A stretch of 64,000 nt of DNA from Vibrio gigantis (GTDB taxonomy: Bacteria; Pseudomonadota; Gammaproteobacteria; Enterobacterales; Vibrionaceae): assembly GCF_024347515.1 (NCBI RefSeq), contig NZ_AP025493.1:1798001-1862000 (forward strand). The letters run 5' to 3'. Every line of letters begins with the position of its first letter. Position 1 is the first letter of the stretch. Positions 52,994 to 62,821 of the stretch are shown here, piece by piece. Both the position numbers and the translations under genes were made by a program. Under the pieces are notes generated by a model that worked only from the letters and a program-made list of their open reading frames with translations, made no database searches and had not been told where the DNA came from.

Positions 52994-53374
52994 ATGACTA
53001 CGTTTCAATACTACTTTCACCAATTGCCTTGCTTTGACTGCAAAAAAACGACAGTAAGCACAGATCTTGGTTGGTTAACGCCAGCGATGAAAGAGGTTGT
53101 TCTAGCACAACTGACAGAAACACTTGCACAAGGTGAGATTACCCCTGACCTGACAGCGAATGTTGCTTGCACTAAAGAAGAAGCTCGCGAGTACTTGCTG
53201 TTGAACTTCTTTGGTTATTCAGAAGAAGAACTTGAAGGTGAAGTCGAGGCGGATGATGAGCAAGAAGTTGCTGACGAGATCGCAGAGCTGCTTGAAGACG
53301 GTAAAGACACTGTTGAGTTTGAACATGAAGTCGCGCTTCAGTGTTGTGCTGATTGCGATATCATCGAAGAGTAA
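52994..53374 (+). CDS. Small cysteine-rich, acidic unknown protein (126 aa)
   Basis: Two cysteine pairs lie at the ends: PCFDCKK near residue 14 and QCCADCD near 118. Between them is a Glu/Asp-rich stretch (EELEGEVEADDEQEVADEI). The Cys pairs might bind metal. I chose ATG 52994 because the preceding 18 codons have no ribosome site and an unlikely sequence. A strong terminator follows. I do not recognise a family. Confidence 0.65.
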   Translation: MTTFQYYFHQLPCFDCKKTTVSTDLGWLTPAMKEVVLAQLTETLAQGEITPDLTANVACTKEEAREYLLLNFFGYSEEELEGEVEADDEQEVADEIAELLEDGKDTVEFEHEVALQCCADCDIIEE

Positions 53375-53432
53375 CTAAGTATCTTCTAAAGTAAGCGAAT
53401 CGGTTTGCCATGTTTGGTGATAGGCCATTCGC

Positions 53433-53472
53433 AAAAGGCGCTCGTGAACAATTGTTCGCTAGCGCCTTTTTT
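53433..53472 (+). terminator. Terminator, extended palindrome
   Basis: AAAAGGCGCT pairs with AGCGCCTTTT. Inside, GAACA pairs with TGTTC, forming a two-part stem, and T residues follow. It can also terminate the leftward LysR gene. Confidence 0.82.
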
Positions 53473-53504
53473 GTATCCAGTTTTGTAATTCAGAACTAAG
53501 ATGC

Positions 53505-54428
53505 TTAGCTGCTGATGACACCTTGCTTATTTAGCTGGGAAAGGATCTCTGCCGTTTTCTCACGGAATAAATCTCTCAGTAAACGAACGGTTGGCGTGAT
53601 GGATTGACGGCTTGGGCATACCAACCACAGTTCAGTGGGTGTCGGCTCATAGTTAGGCATGATTTTGACTACGTCGCCAGACAGCAAATGACTCGACATA
53701 TCCAAACAAGACTTTATTGCGATGCCTTTTCCTGCAACACACCATCGTCTAACTAGGTCTGCGTCATTGGATGCACGATTTCCTTTGAGCTTTACTTTGT
53801 GGTCTTGGGTTCCGTCGTTAAATACCCACTCGTCCTGTAACATGTCATGAAGTTGATACAGCAGTCCGTTGTGCTCGGCCAAATCACTTGGATGGTCTGG
53901 GCTGCCTTTTTCTGCGAGATACTCAGGTGAAGCACATAAGATTCTCGGCACATCACATATTTTGAAGCCGTACATATTGGCATCAGTCGGTGAACCATAA
54001 CGCAGCGCCATATCCACAGAATCACGATAAAAATCGATGTTACTATCGCTGATGCTCGTTCGAAGTGTTGCTTGAGGGTAATCAAATAGAAACTCATCGA
54101 GCCAAGGTATGACAAGGTTTCGCCCTAAATCTGACGAAAGCGCGATTCGAATTTCGCCATCAATGACACCAAGCTCCTCGCGCATATTGAGTTTCGCTTG
54201 GTCCAACATTTTCAACGCTTGTTCGCACTCTGGTAAATATCGTTCTCCAGCGGGAGAGAGGCGAAGATGACGAGTGGTTCTAACGAAAAGCTCTGCGCCG
54301 AGTGCCGCTTCAACGCGTTTCACCGCCGCACTTGCCGTTGCTGTGCGCATGTCTAGGTTAGTGGCGGCTGCTGTGATACTTCGAAACTCCGCTACCTTTA
54401 AAATTACTTGTAAGTCTTCAAGAAGCAT
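53505..54428 (-). CDS. LysR-family regulator (307 aa), divergent from oxidoreductase
   Basis: LEDLQVILKVAEFRSITAAATNLDMRTATASAAVKRVEAALG is interpreted as an N-terminal LysR helix-turn-helix, cited here in parts: EFRSITAAATNLDM and SAAVKRVEAALG. A C-terminal sensor domain follows. I chose the internal ATG at 54428 because AGGGA lies about 7 nt upstream; the longer ORF would add 37 atypical residues. It is 200 nt from the divergent alcohol-dehydrogenase-like gene and probably controls it. Confidence 0.88.
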   Translation of the reverse strand: MLLEDLQVILKVAEFRSITAAATNLDMRTATASAAVKRVEAALGAELFVRTTRHLRLSPAGERYLPECEQALKMLDQAKLNMREELGVIDGEIRIALSSDLGRNLVIPWLDEFLFDYPQATLRTSISDSNIDFYRDSVDMALRYGSPTDANMYGFKICDVPRILCASPEYLAEKGSPDHPSDLAEHNGLLYQLHDMLQDEWVFNDGTQDHKVKLKGNRASNDADLVRRWCVAGKGIAIKSCLDMSSHLLSGDVVKIMPNYEPTPTELWLVCPSRQSITPTVRLLRDLFREKTAEILSQLNKQGVISS

Positions 54429-54628
54429 TTCATTTCCCTGTTCTGAGCCATGAGTCGGTTGCTCTATTCGCCATAAGTTTGGCCATTTTGCTGTGGTTAA
54501 TCTTAGTATTTTGCTTGCGTATATACACCTTATTATCAAAAATAATTTGATAATAATTCAAACATTAGGCTGTTTATCTAAAGTGAGAAATCTCTAAGAT
54601 TCAATTATCGAATTTAAGGAGAAGCATC

Positions 54629-55660
54629 ATGTCACTACCATCTACAATGAAAGCCATCGGATTTACTCAGTCGCTAGCGATTACAGAACCAGAAAGCCTG
54701 TTTGAATTCGAAACAAGCCTGCCGGCATTAAAAGAGAATGACTTACTGGTAAAAGTGAGTGCGACTTCTATCAACCCTGCAGACGCGAAAATCCGTATTC
54801 GCAATGCAAAAGATAAGACGCTTGAGCAACCAAAAGTGTTGGGCTACGACGCTGTTGGGGAAGTGGTTGGTAAAGGCACAAACGTCGAAGGCTTCGAATT
54901 AGGCGATCGTGTGTACTATGCGGGTGACGTGACACGCATGGGCGCCAACGCAGAATACCAAGCCGTTGACTACCGTATCACAGCTAAAGCGCCACAAAGC
55001 TTAACGGATGAAGCCGCGGTTGTTATGCCGCTTGCAACGCTCACTGCGTGGGAAGCGTTATTTGATCGCCTGCGTGTTCGCCCTGAAGAGAAAAAATCTA
55101 TCCTGATCATTGGCGGTGCTGGTGGTGTTGGCTCTATTACTATTCAGCTAGCGAAGCAATTAACCAACCTTAATGTTATTGCGACAGCGTCAAGACCTGA
55201 AACCGAACAGTGGGTAAAAGACATGGGGGCGGATCTCGTCGTGAATCACCGTAACTTGGTTGAATCAGTGCGTGAGCAAGGTATCCGGTATGTGGATTAC
55301 ATCTTTAATGTCGCAGACACAAAAGGCCACTGGGATGCGATGGTAGAATTGATTGCACCGCAAGGCATGATCAGTTCGATTGTTGAGTTTGATAGCGAGA
55401 TTGACCTGTCGGCACTACAAGGTAAGTCAGTAGGCTTCATTTGGGAGCTCATGTTTACGCGTTCGCTGTTCAATACCGACGATATTCAGAAGCAGCAAGA
55501 TATCTTGTTCCAAACTGCGAACTTGATTGATGCGGGCCGTATTAAATCTACGCTAACCACGACACTGAATGGTTTGAGTGCAGATACGCTGAAAGAGGCG
55601 CACCAACGTATTGAAAGTAGCGCATCGATTGGTAAAACAGCTATTAAATACGGATTGTAG
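54629..55660 (+). CDS. Zinc-type alcohol dehydrogenase/quinone oxidoreductase-like protein (343 aa)
   Basis: An MDR-superfamily enzyme. The N-terminal GroES-like part has VKVSATSINPADAK and GYDAVGEVVGKGTNV. The nucleotide-binding Rossmann fold carries IIGGAGGVGSITIQLAKQL. Zinc ligands are not evident, so it resembles the zinc-independent quinone reductases. AAGGAGAAGC is a strong ribosome site. It is followed by a glyoxalase-like gene, both perhaps involved in aldehyde or oxidative stress responses and controlled by the divergent LysR. Confidence 0.86.
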   Translation: MSLPSTMKAIGFTQSLAITEPESLFEFETSLPALKENDLLVKVSATSINPADAKIRIRNAKDKTLEQPKVLGYDAVGEVVGKGTNVEGFELGDRVYYAGDVTRMGANAEYQAVDYRITAKAPQSLTDEAAVVMPLATLTAWEALFDRLRVRPEEKKSILIIGGAGGVGSITIQLAKQLTNLNVIATASRPETEQWVKDMGADLVVNHRNLVESVREQGIRYVDYIFNVADTKGHWDAMVELIAPQGMISSIVEFDSEIDLSALQGKSVGFIWELMFTRSLFNTDDIQKQQDILFQTANLIDAGRIKSTLTTTLNGLSADTLKEAHQRIESSASIGKTAIKYGL

Positions 55661-55845
55661 TTGGTTCAAATAGAAGTCACAGCTGAAGTAGTCGTCTAAA
55701 CTTAAAGTTTGTATGTAGTCAAAGTAGAACAATTTGGGCTCTAAAAACGTTCTCGAAATAAATGCAAATTAGTGCTTTACCTCAACTTAACTTGAGGTAT
55801 TAGGATATGCAACGTTGCTTACGAGAATACTTTAAGGAGAGAAGA

Positions 55846-56265
55846 ATGATCCAACTTGAACATGTGAATTTAGTGGTTAAAGACATCCCAGAAATGCTGA
55901 CTTTCTATAAAGCGGCGTTCCCTCATTGGTATGTTCGTGACGAAGGAAAGGGTGAATGGTCAGGTAAGCCGCGCAACTGGCTGCATTTTGGTGACGAGTA
56001 CCAATACATCGCATTGAGTGATCACGGCGAAGGTGAAAATAGAAATTTAGCAGGGCATTCGGTTGGCCTCGCGCACTTCGCTTATGTGACCAATAACATC
56101 GAAAGCGTCACTCAACGCCTTATCGATGCGGGCTTCCCGATTGCTAAACCCGGCGCTGAAGAACCTTACCGTAAAAATGTCTACTTTGTGGATCCGGCAG
56201 GCTTTGAAATCGAGTTCGTTGAATACCTTAGCGATGATCCCAAACTGCGTAATGCTACAAGCTAG
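55846..56265 (+). CDS. Glyoxalase/bleomycin-resistance family protein (139 aa)
   Basis: A vicinal-oxygen-chelate fold: LEHVNLVVKDIPEMLTFY opens the first beta-alpha-beta unit. The second unit has VGLAHFAYVTNNI, and VYFVDPAGFEIEFVEYL has the Glu at the usual metal position. AAGGAGAGAAGA precedes ATG 55846, so this start is chosen over 55807. The substrate is unknown. It is followed by a bidirectional terminator. Confidence 0.82.
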   Translation: MIQLEHVNLVVKDIPEMLTFYKAAFPHWYVRDEGKGEWSGKPRNWLHFGDEYQYIALSDHGEGENRNLAGHSVGLAHFAYVTNNIESVTQRLIDAGFPIAKPGAEEPYRKNVYFVDPAGFEIEFVEYLSDDPKLRNATS

Positions 56266-56289
56266 TAGACCCTTTGGGTAGAAAGTACC

Positions 56290-56327
56290 AAAAAGGGCAT
56301 TGTGGAATATTCCGCAATGCCCTTTTT
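56290..56327. terminator. Bidirectional terminator
   Basis: AAAAAGGGCATTG pairs with CAATGCCCTTTTT, and the stem continues through GGAATATTCC. It serves the glyoxalase gene on one strand and the EamA gene on the other. Confidence 0.9.
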
Positions 56328-56373
56328 AGATCTATTTAATAGCTGCTGGCTAACTGCTTTTTCGTTCGGTTAT

Positions 56374-57273
56374 CTACTTAGTCTTGAACGGTACTAATAG
56401 CTGTTTACCAAACACGTTAATGAGCGCACCAGTGACAATCAGGCCACCACCAAGATATGTCCATATTGAAGGGATCTCATTGAAGATCCACACGCCTAAC
56501 AGTGCCGAGAACACGATCTGCACGTATGAGTAAGCCGAAGCCTTACCCGCCGCTTGAGTCTGCATCGCTTTGGTCAAACCGTATTGGCCTATCTGTGTGA
56601 AAATCCCGACTAGCACTAACATCACGGTTAAGAATAGGCTTGGCCATACAAAGTCGTTCCATATAAGGGCTGTCGATATTGGCAGGGCAACCAGTGGGAA
56701 GTAGAAGATGATGACAGAGCTGTCTTCCGTCTGGCTCAGCTTTCTCACAATCACATAAGCGATTGAGCTACCAAACGCGCCACATAACGCCACCATAATA
56801 CTGAACAAAGGCAATTCGCTGCTTGCGCCGCTGTTCATACTTGGTTGTACCATTACTAATAATCCCGCTAGACAGAACGCAATACAGATCATAGTCGATT
56901 TTTGGACACGTTCTTTGAGGAATAACACGCCAAGCAATGCGGTAAATACGGGGTGTACGTACTGCAGAATGGTCGCTTCTGCTAACGGTAGCGTGGTCAC
57001 AGCGTAGTAAACACACATCAGTGCAGCAGTGCCGACTGCGCCTCGAACGAACAACAGAGGGTTGTTATTACCCCAGATCGAAATGCCTTTTCGTTTTACA
57101 TCGATGTAGCTGATGATCAATGACACCAACGCCCTTGCCGCAACGATCTCAAATACAGGTATGCCGTAGTTGCTGATGTATTTCACACAAGCTGACATCA
57201 GTGCGAATCCAAAAGCAGAAAGGATCATGAATCGAACCCCAACAGGGATCATTGAAAAAGAGAAAGAGGGCAT
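56374..57273 (-). CDS. DMT (EamA) family transporter (299 aa)
   Basis: About ten hydrophobic segments in two EamA repeats: the first ends with LPLAEATILQYVHPVFTALL, the second with KASAYSYVQIVFSALLGVWI, the family's paired signature. It is an inner-membrane drug/metabolite exporter; the substrate is unknown. The start is the ATG at 57273, with a weak ribosome site; MIPVG at 57252 is an alternative. Confidence 0.85.
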   Translation of the reverse strand: MPSFSFSMIPVGVRFMILSAFGFALMSACVKYISNYGIPVFEIVAARALVSLIISYIDVKRKGISIWGNNNPLLFVRGAVGTAALMCVYYAVTTLPLAEATILQYVHPVFTALLGVLFLKERVQKSTMICIAFCLAGLLVMVQPSMNSGASSELPLFSIMVALCGAFGSSIAYVIVRKLSQTEDSSVIIFYFPLVALPISTALIWNDFVWPSLFLTVMLVLVGIFTQIGQYGLTKAMQTQAAGKASAYSYVQIVFSALLGVWIFNEIPSIWTYLGGGLIVTGALINVFGKQLLVPFKTK

Positions 57274-57573
57274 AAAAATATCAATCGGTAGAGGGAGAAG
57301 GAATCATAGCTTAGTTTAGGAGAGCCGACCAAAGTCTTTGTCTTGTTCTCGTCAACTTGATTCAATTAATTCTCATTTCCACTCTTTGCGCATATCTGTG
57401 CGACCCCATAAAACGCACATCACATTTTGCCCCACATAATATCGGCTATAGCTCAATTTTATAAAATCAACATCAACAGAAGGTGACGCTAATTCAACTC
57501 TGATTTATCGGTCGTTTTAATTGTATTTGTCGCTCATATCATTCTTGTGAATTTATAATGAGAGATATGTTCT
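57274..57573. other. 300-bp divergent promoter region of EamA and amylase genes
   Basis: Both genes face away from this AT-rich region, so it must hold two promoters. I could see no clear palindrome or known operator here. Confidence 0.4.
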
Positions 57574-58974
57574 ATGAAACCAATAAATACCCTACTCATA
57601 TCCACGCTCGCGCTTTGCTCTTTTAGTTCAGCGGCTTACGCTGACACCATTTTGCACGCTTTCAATTGGAAGTATTCAGACGTGACAGCCAATGCAAACC
57701 AAATAGCTCAAGCGGGCTATAAGAAAGTACTGGTTGCTCCGGCAATGAAATCTAGTGGGACCCAATGGTGGGCGCGTTATCAACCACAAGATCTACGTAC
57801 CATTGATTCTCCGTTGGGGAACAAACAAGATTTAGCTGCAATGATAACTGCGCTGAAAAGTGTCGGTGTTGATGTTTACGCGGATGTTGTACTTAACCAC
57901 ATGGCGAATGAAAGCTGGAAGCGAAGTGACTTGGATTACCCAGGCACAGAAGTGCTAAACGACTATGCCAGCCGTTCAAGCTACTATGCCGACCAGACTT
58001 TATTTGGCAACTTAGCGCAGGGTTTTGTTTCAGCTAACGATTTCCATGCGGCAGGCTGTATTACTGACTGGAATGATCCGGGTCATGTTCAATACTGGCG
58101 TTTGTGTGGTGCCGACGGCGATGTGGGTCTTCCGGATCTCGATCCAAATAACTGGGTAGTGTCACAGCAACGTTTATATCTAAAAGCGCTAAAAGACATG
58201 GGTATCAAGGGTTTCCGTATTGATGCGGTGAAACACATGAGCCAATACCAAATCGACCAAGTGTTTACACCTGAAATCACCGCGAACATGCACGTGTTTG
58301 GTGAGGTGATCACTAGTGGTGGGGCAGGGAACAGCGGCTATGAGTCGTTCTTAGCGCCTTATTTGAACAACACCAATCACTCTGCGTACGATTTCCCGCT
58401 GTTTGCTTCGATTCGTTCGGCCTTCTCTATGAGCGGCGGTTTAAACCAACTGCATGATCCACAAGCTTACGGACAAGCATTAGATGATAGCCGAGCAATT
58501 ACCTTTACCATCACGCATGATATTCCTACCAACGATGGTTTCCGTTATCAAATCATGGACCCACAAGATGAGCAACTCGCTTACGCTTATATCCTTGGTA
58601 AAGACGGTGGCACGCCGTTGATTTACAGTGATGATCTTCCTGATTCTGAAGACAAGGATAACGGTCGTTGGGGCAATGTGTGGAACAGCTCGACAATGAA
58701 AAACATGTTGAGCTTCCATAACGCGATGCAAGGCAAAACAATGACGATGATTTCGAGCGACCAGTGCACGTTGTTGTTCAAGCGTGGCAAAGAAGGCGTA
58801 GTTGGTATTAACAAGTGTGGCGAAACGCGTGGCGTGACGGTTGATACCTACCAACACGAGTTCAATTGGCATGTTCAATACAAAGACGTATTAAGCAGCG
58901 CAACAGAAACCGTGACTTCTCGCTATCATACCTTCAACTTACCACCACGCAGTGCACGTATGTTTAAACTGTAG
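57574..58974 (+). CDS. Secreted GH13 alpha-amylase (466 aa)
   Basis: A signal peptide (LALCSFSSAAYAD, cleavage after AYA) precedes a TIM-barrel GH13 domain. DVVLNHMA is region I, GFRIDAVKH region II with the nucleophile Asp, VFGEVIT region III with the acid/base Glu, and FTITHDIPTN region IV with the third Asp. It hydrolyses alpha-1,4 glucans outside the cell. The terminal domain is beta-type, ending in PPRSARMFKL. It is followed by a bidirectional terminator. Confidence 0.92.
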   Translation: MKPINTLLISTLALCSFSSAAYADTILHAFNWKYSDVTANANQIAQAGYKKVLVAPAMKSSGTQWWARYQPQDLRTIDSPLGNKQDLAAMITALKSVGVDVYADVVLNHMANESWKRSDLDYPGTEVLNDYASRSSYYADQTLFGNLAQGFVSANDFHAAGCITDWNDPGHVQYWRLCGADGDVGLPDLDPNNWVVSQQRLYLKALKDMGIKGFRIDAVKHMSQYQIDQVFTPEITANMHVFGEVITSGGAGNSGYESFLAPYLNNTNHSAYDFPLFASIRSAFSMSGGLNQLHDPQAYGQALDDSRAITFTITHDIPTNDGFRYQIMDPQDEQLAYAYILGKDGGTPLIYSDDLPDSEDKDNGRWGNVWNSSTMKNMLSFHNAMQGKTMTMISSDQCTLLFKRGKEGVVGINKCGETRGVTVDTYQHEFNWHVQYKDVLSSATETVTSRYHTFNLPPRSARMFKL

Positions 58975-59028
58975 TGTCTGTTTAAGCTGCAGCATTTGGT
59001 GTAGTTAGAGAGCAGCCCCAATAACCTA

Positions 59029-59056
59029 AAAAGCCGCAGTGAATACTGCGGCTTTT
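59029..59056. terminator. Bidirectional terminator
   Basis: AAAAGCCGCAGT pairs with ACTGCGGCTTTT over a 4-nt loop, between the rightward amylase and leftward monooxygenase. Confidence 0.9.
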
Positions 59057-59090
59057 CTAGTAGAGAAACTATTGCTAGCGAATCAAGCCA

Positions 59091-60212
59091 TTAAAAAGGC
59101 GAGCGGCTATTCGCGATAGCAAACTGTTGGTAAAGCTCTGCCACTTCAACTGGGTTGAACTCATCTTTGTAAGTGAGCTCACTGAGTCTGTGTGTGATGT
59201 TTTGCAGCTCGTGTGAACGTTGCTGAGCTCGCTGTTGGTAGCGTTTGAAGGCTTGTTCTGTGCCCTCAAAGTTAGAAGCAATACTCTGTGCTAGCACATA
59301 AGCGTTCTCGATACCTAAGCTGAAACCGATGCCCATAGTTGGGAATACAGCACAACATGAATCTCCAAGTAAAACCGCATTATCACGATACCAAGTATCG
59401 AATGGCGCAACATCAGTAAGGGGAGAAGGTAAGATCTTCGATTCTGGCGTATCTCGGATCATATCCAGTAAGTAACTAGGGTAGTGAGAGAACTGCTCTA
59501 ACACGGTTTGCTTAGAAAGCGTTTCACCTTCTTTAACAGCGCATGCTGCGAACCAGTACTTACCTTGGGTTTCTCGGTCGTAGGTATAGGTTACGATACG
59601 AGATTTATCACCTGCGAATACATAACACTCATCATCGCTGATCTCAGGTGTTTTGAAATCAATCTCGCCGCGGCAGCAGTAGACGTTCGGTTGTCTTAAA
59701 GACACTTCCGGCGCGACAAATTTTCGTACTTGAGAGAACACACCGTCGGCACCGACAATGATGTCTGCATCAAGAGGTTCGCCATTGATGAGTATCTGCG
59801 GTTGCTCGCTGTCTTGGTTTACTGTGCAGTGTTGGTTCGTTGCAATGCAGTCATCGCCTAATTCGTTTAATAACAGCTGGTATAAGCGGCTGCGATGAAA
59901 CAAACCAATAGGCGCGTTGGCTTTGCTTGGCGAGTCACTCATATTGAGCGTGTTGATGGGAAACCCAGCCGCCGTTAAGGTCGAGATGGTATCGACTTGG
60001 TTACACGCGGCTTTTACTTTATCGACACCCACCAATGCCGCAAGGACTTGCATGCCCTCTGGCCACATGATGATGCCAGTACCGTCAGCGCGCGGCTGTT
60101 CTGCTTTCTCGTATATTCGAGCTTTAATGCCAAATTTATGCAGTGACAATGCAAGTGCTAAACCATTCAGTCCCGCACCGATAATCGCAACTTTTAGACG
60201 TTGTTGTTCCAT
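59091..60212 (-). CDS. FAD-dependent monooxygenase (373 aa)
   Basis: The FAD-binding fold has IIGAGLNGLALALSLHKFG (GxGxxG) at the N-terminus, the DIIVGADGVFSQVR DG motif near 155-168, and LLGDSCCAVFPTMGIG at about 290 for ribityl binding. This is the aromatic-hydroxylase class A layout. ATG 60212 has AGGAG 6 nt upstream; a GTG one codon earlier is not needed. The substrate is unknown. It is adjacent to a LysR gene on the same strand. Confidence 0.87.
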   Translation of the reverse strand: MEQQRLKVAIIGAGLNGLALALSLHKFGIKARIYEKAEQPRADGTGIIMWPEGMQVLAALVGVDKVKAACNQVDTISTLTAAGFPINTLNMSDSPSKANAPIGLFHRSRLYQLLLNELGDDCIATNQHCTVNQDSEQPQILINGEPLDADIIVGADGVFSQVRKFVAPEVSLRQPNVYCCRGEIDFKTPEISDDECYVFAGDKSRIVTYTYDRETQGKYWFAACAVKEGETLSKQTVLEQFSHYPSYLLDMIRDTPESKILPSPLTDVAPFDTWYRDNAVLLGDSCCAVFPTMGIGFSLGIENAYVLAQSIASNFEGTEQAFKRYQQRAQQRSHELQNITHRLSELTYKDEFNPVEVAELYQQFAIANSRSPF

Positions 60213-60344
60213 CACTTTCTCCTAAGAATAGATGCCAGTATCGTTGTACTGGTTCATAGGGCGTAAGATAGGTCATTCGAATCGATAAATAAACGTTATA
60301 AATGATAAGGTTAATGCGATTTCTAAATCTTAGGCACAGATCCC

Positions 60345-61316
60345 TTAATGATCTTGGATAACACCAGACCAATGATTTTGATGGGAGAGTGCTTTCAACA
60401 ATTCGATCTCTTTCGCTGTCTCTATTTTAAGCCAATCAATCAAACCACTGATCAATGGCGAGTGAGTGCGCTGGTGGATGAAATAGGTCCAAGCACTGTT
60501 CTGGATCTTGGCATTCTCTGGGCAATACAAGAAGCCGCGCTGGAGATCCTGCAAAACTAAAAGCAGATCCGTCACCGTGACGCCTTCACCCGATAAGCAC
60601 GCACTGAGCGCCATATCCAAAGACAAGAAGCTGGTATTTCTGACGGGCTTCTTCGGAGGTGATTCGACATCGGCTAGCCATACCTTCCAATCATGGTGAT
60701 CTAAGGTCGGGTGCAGCCGTGGCATGGTTAAGATCGAATCAAGGTCGGTATCTTTCTTAGTCAAACCAACAGCATTTGTTAAGCTCGTGGAGCAGACTGG
60801 CGCCATGAACTCTTCACGTAAGAAAGTGATGTCAGGTGCGTTGTCATAGCGTTTTTTGAATCGAGTGTGGAAGATCAACAAGTCGTATTCGCTGCTGTTG
60901 ATCGCTTCATCTTCTTCAATCACAGGAACGATCACGATCTCGTAATCTGGGTAACGCTCGTTTAATTCACGAACCTTAGAGATCAACACGCGCGTAGCAA
61001 AACTCAAGGTTGCTTTGATCACTATGCGTTTCTGTTTCGGCTCACTCCAAGAGGCGATAACTGCTTCGATATTGCCGTAGCTTTCTCGCAAAGCGACATA
61101 CAAATCATGACCTTGTACCGTTAATTCAATCGCTCGATGCTTACGAATGATCAAAGATGCGTTCAGCTCATCTTCAAGCTGTTTGATCTGACGGCTGATT
61201 GCACTCTGTGTCACGTTGAGCTCGTCGGCAGCCAGCGTAAAGCTCATCAGCCTTGCAGCCGCTTCGAAGGCTTTTAAGCCATTATGGGAGGATGGCAAGC
61301 TAGGATATGGGGTCAT
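60345..61316 (-). CDS. LysR-family regulator (323 aa)
   Basis: The N-terminal HTH has LKAFEAAARLMSFTLAADEL and VTQSAISRQIKQLEDELNAS, the GcvA-like layout. The C-terminal effector domain has the usual two lobes. It lies 132 nt upstream of the monooxygenase on the same strand and divergent from the MATE gene, and could control either. Confidence 0.88.
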   Translation of the reverse strand: MTPYPSLPSSHNGLKAFEAAARLMSFTLAADELNVTQSAISRQIKQLEDELNASLIIRKHRAIELTVQGHDLYVALRESYGNIEAVIASWSEPKQKRIVIKATLSFATRVLISKVRELNERYPDYEIVIVPVIEEDEAINSSEYDLLIFHTRFKKRYDNAPDITFLREEFMAPVCSTSLTNAVGLTKKDTDLDSILTMPRLHPTLDHHDWKVWLADVESPPKKPVRNTSFLSLDMALSACLSGEGVTVTDLLLVLQDLQRGFLYCPENAKIQNSAWTYFIHQRTHSPLISGLIDWLKIETAKEIELLKALSHQNHWSGVIQDH

Positions 61317-61416
61317 AATTCGTTCGCATGAGTTTTTGGAATGTTAGAGTCGCAAATTTATCAATTGAACGCCAGCCCCATCGATCGTATTTTGGGCGAA
61401 ATTAACTGAGGCGCTC

Positions 61417-62769
61417 ATGAAAAAAATACTCACTCTTGCATTCCCTTTGATCATTTCACAGCTGATATCCATGGCTTTAGTCCTTACTGATGTTTGGATG
61501 ATGTCGCGAATCAGCGTGTCAGCCCTAGCGGCTGGTGGCTTAGGTGCCTCTATCTACTTCTTCATCTTTATTATTGCGAGCAGCACAGTCGGTTGTGTCG
61601 CAAACCTGATCGCTATTGCTTATGGTCAGCGCGTGGCACGCCCAGAGTTTGGTAATACACAAATCAGATTGGCGGTGAAAGGCGCAACCATGTTGGCATT
61701 CGTGCTCAGCGTGACCTTAATGGCGAGCTTCTGGTTTGCTCCGCTGGTGTTGGAAGCCGCGAAACAACCTCAAGAAGTGATCACCTTGGCTATGGAATAT
61801 GTGCACGCCCTAAAATGGGTGATGTTGCCTTCGCTTATCTTATTGGTGCTGCGTGGCTTAACCAGTGCGTTTGGCAATGTGCGTTCTATTCTGGTGATGT
61901 CGATTATCACAGTGATTTTGAATGTGCCAGTGAGCTACTTCCTCACGTTCCAGTTAGATATGGGTTTAACAGGCTTAGGTTTGGGGACGGCTATTGCTGC
62001 ATTTATCGTGATGGTTGGATACACGGTTTGGGTGTTCAAACGCGACGAGTTCAAACAGTTCGCACCTTGGCTAAATACCGAAGAGTACTCCATCAAGCTG
62101 ATGAGTCCGTTGTTGTTGATGGGTCTACCTATCGGCTTAGCGGCTTTACTTGAACACGGCTTGATTTACGGTGGCACTTTGATGGCAGGGACGATCAGTA
62201 TTGCCTCTTTAGCGCTACACCAAATCTTGTTGCAATGCTTAAGCTTTACTTGGAACTTCAATTTCGGTTTCTCGCAAGCTGCCGCAATTTTGGTTGGCCG
62301 TGATTATGGCGCAGGCAACTACGAAGGCATCAAGAGAACCTCGATTCAAAGCTTTATATTGGTGTCAGTCTTGAGTGTCGCCTTGTCTGCGGTGTTCATC
62401 CTATGGCCTGAAATGATCGCTTCTATCTTTAAGTTAGACGACAGTACTGGCGCTATGACATCGCTATTAGCTTCTGTTATCTGGGTAGTGGCGTTGTGCT
62501 TTATTGTTGATGCTTGGCAACTGTTGGCGATTAACCTGCTAAGAGGGATGAAGATTGTCTCTATGCCGACCGTGATGACAGCCATTGGTTACTGGATGTT
62601 TGGCCTGCCTGCTGCTTGGTACTTGATGCCGAAATTCGAGCTAGCAGGGATCTGGGGCGGGATCGGCGTTGGCTTAGGTGTGACAGGTATTCTGCTGCTT
62701 ATTCATTTGATGGTCGTTCTTAACAAGAGCAGCAAGACACCAGACTTAGATTGTTCAGCTTACTCTTAA
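61417..62769 (+). CDS. MATE-family multidrug exporter (450 aa)
   Basis: About 12 transmembrane segments. The N-terminus LTLAFPLIISQLISMALVLT is the start of MatE repeat 1, and LMGLPIGLAALLEHGLIYG starts repeat 2; the two pseudo-symmetric halves match the family. It uses sodium or proton gradients to export cationic compounds. GAGG lies 5 nt before the ATG. It is followed by a terminator. Confidence 0.9.
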   Translation: MKKILTLAFPLIISQLISMALVLTDVWMMSRISVSALAAGGLGASIYFFIFIIASSTVGCVANLIAIAYGQRVARPEFGNTQIRLAVKGATMLAFVLSVTLMASFWFAPLVLEAAKQPQEVITLAMEYVHALKWVMLPSLILLVLRGLTSAFGNVRSILVMSIITVILNVPVSYFLTFQLDMGLTGLGLGTAIAAFIVMVGYTVWVFKRDEFKQFAPWLNTEEYSIKLMSPLLLMGLPIGLAALLEHGLIYGGTLMAGTISIASLALHQILLQCLSFTWNFNFGFSQAAAILVGRDYGAGNYEGIKRTSIQSFILVSVLSVALSAVFILWPEMIASIFKLDDSTGAMTSLLASVIWVVALCFIVDAWQLLAINLLRGMKIVSMPTVMTAIGYWMFGLPAAWYLMPKFELAGIWGGIGVGLGVTGILLLIHLMVVLNKSSKTPDLDCSAYS

Positions 62770-62786
62770 GCTTTACCGAAATACAA

Positions 62787-62814
62787 AAAAGCCACAGCAA
62801 AGTCTGTGGCTTTT
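62787..62814 (+). terminator. Terminator after the MATE gene
   Basis: AAAAGCCACAG pairs with CTGTGGCTTTT over a 6-nt loop, 17 nt after the stop. Confidence 0.85.
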
Positions 62815-62821
62815 GTTTATC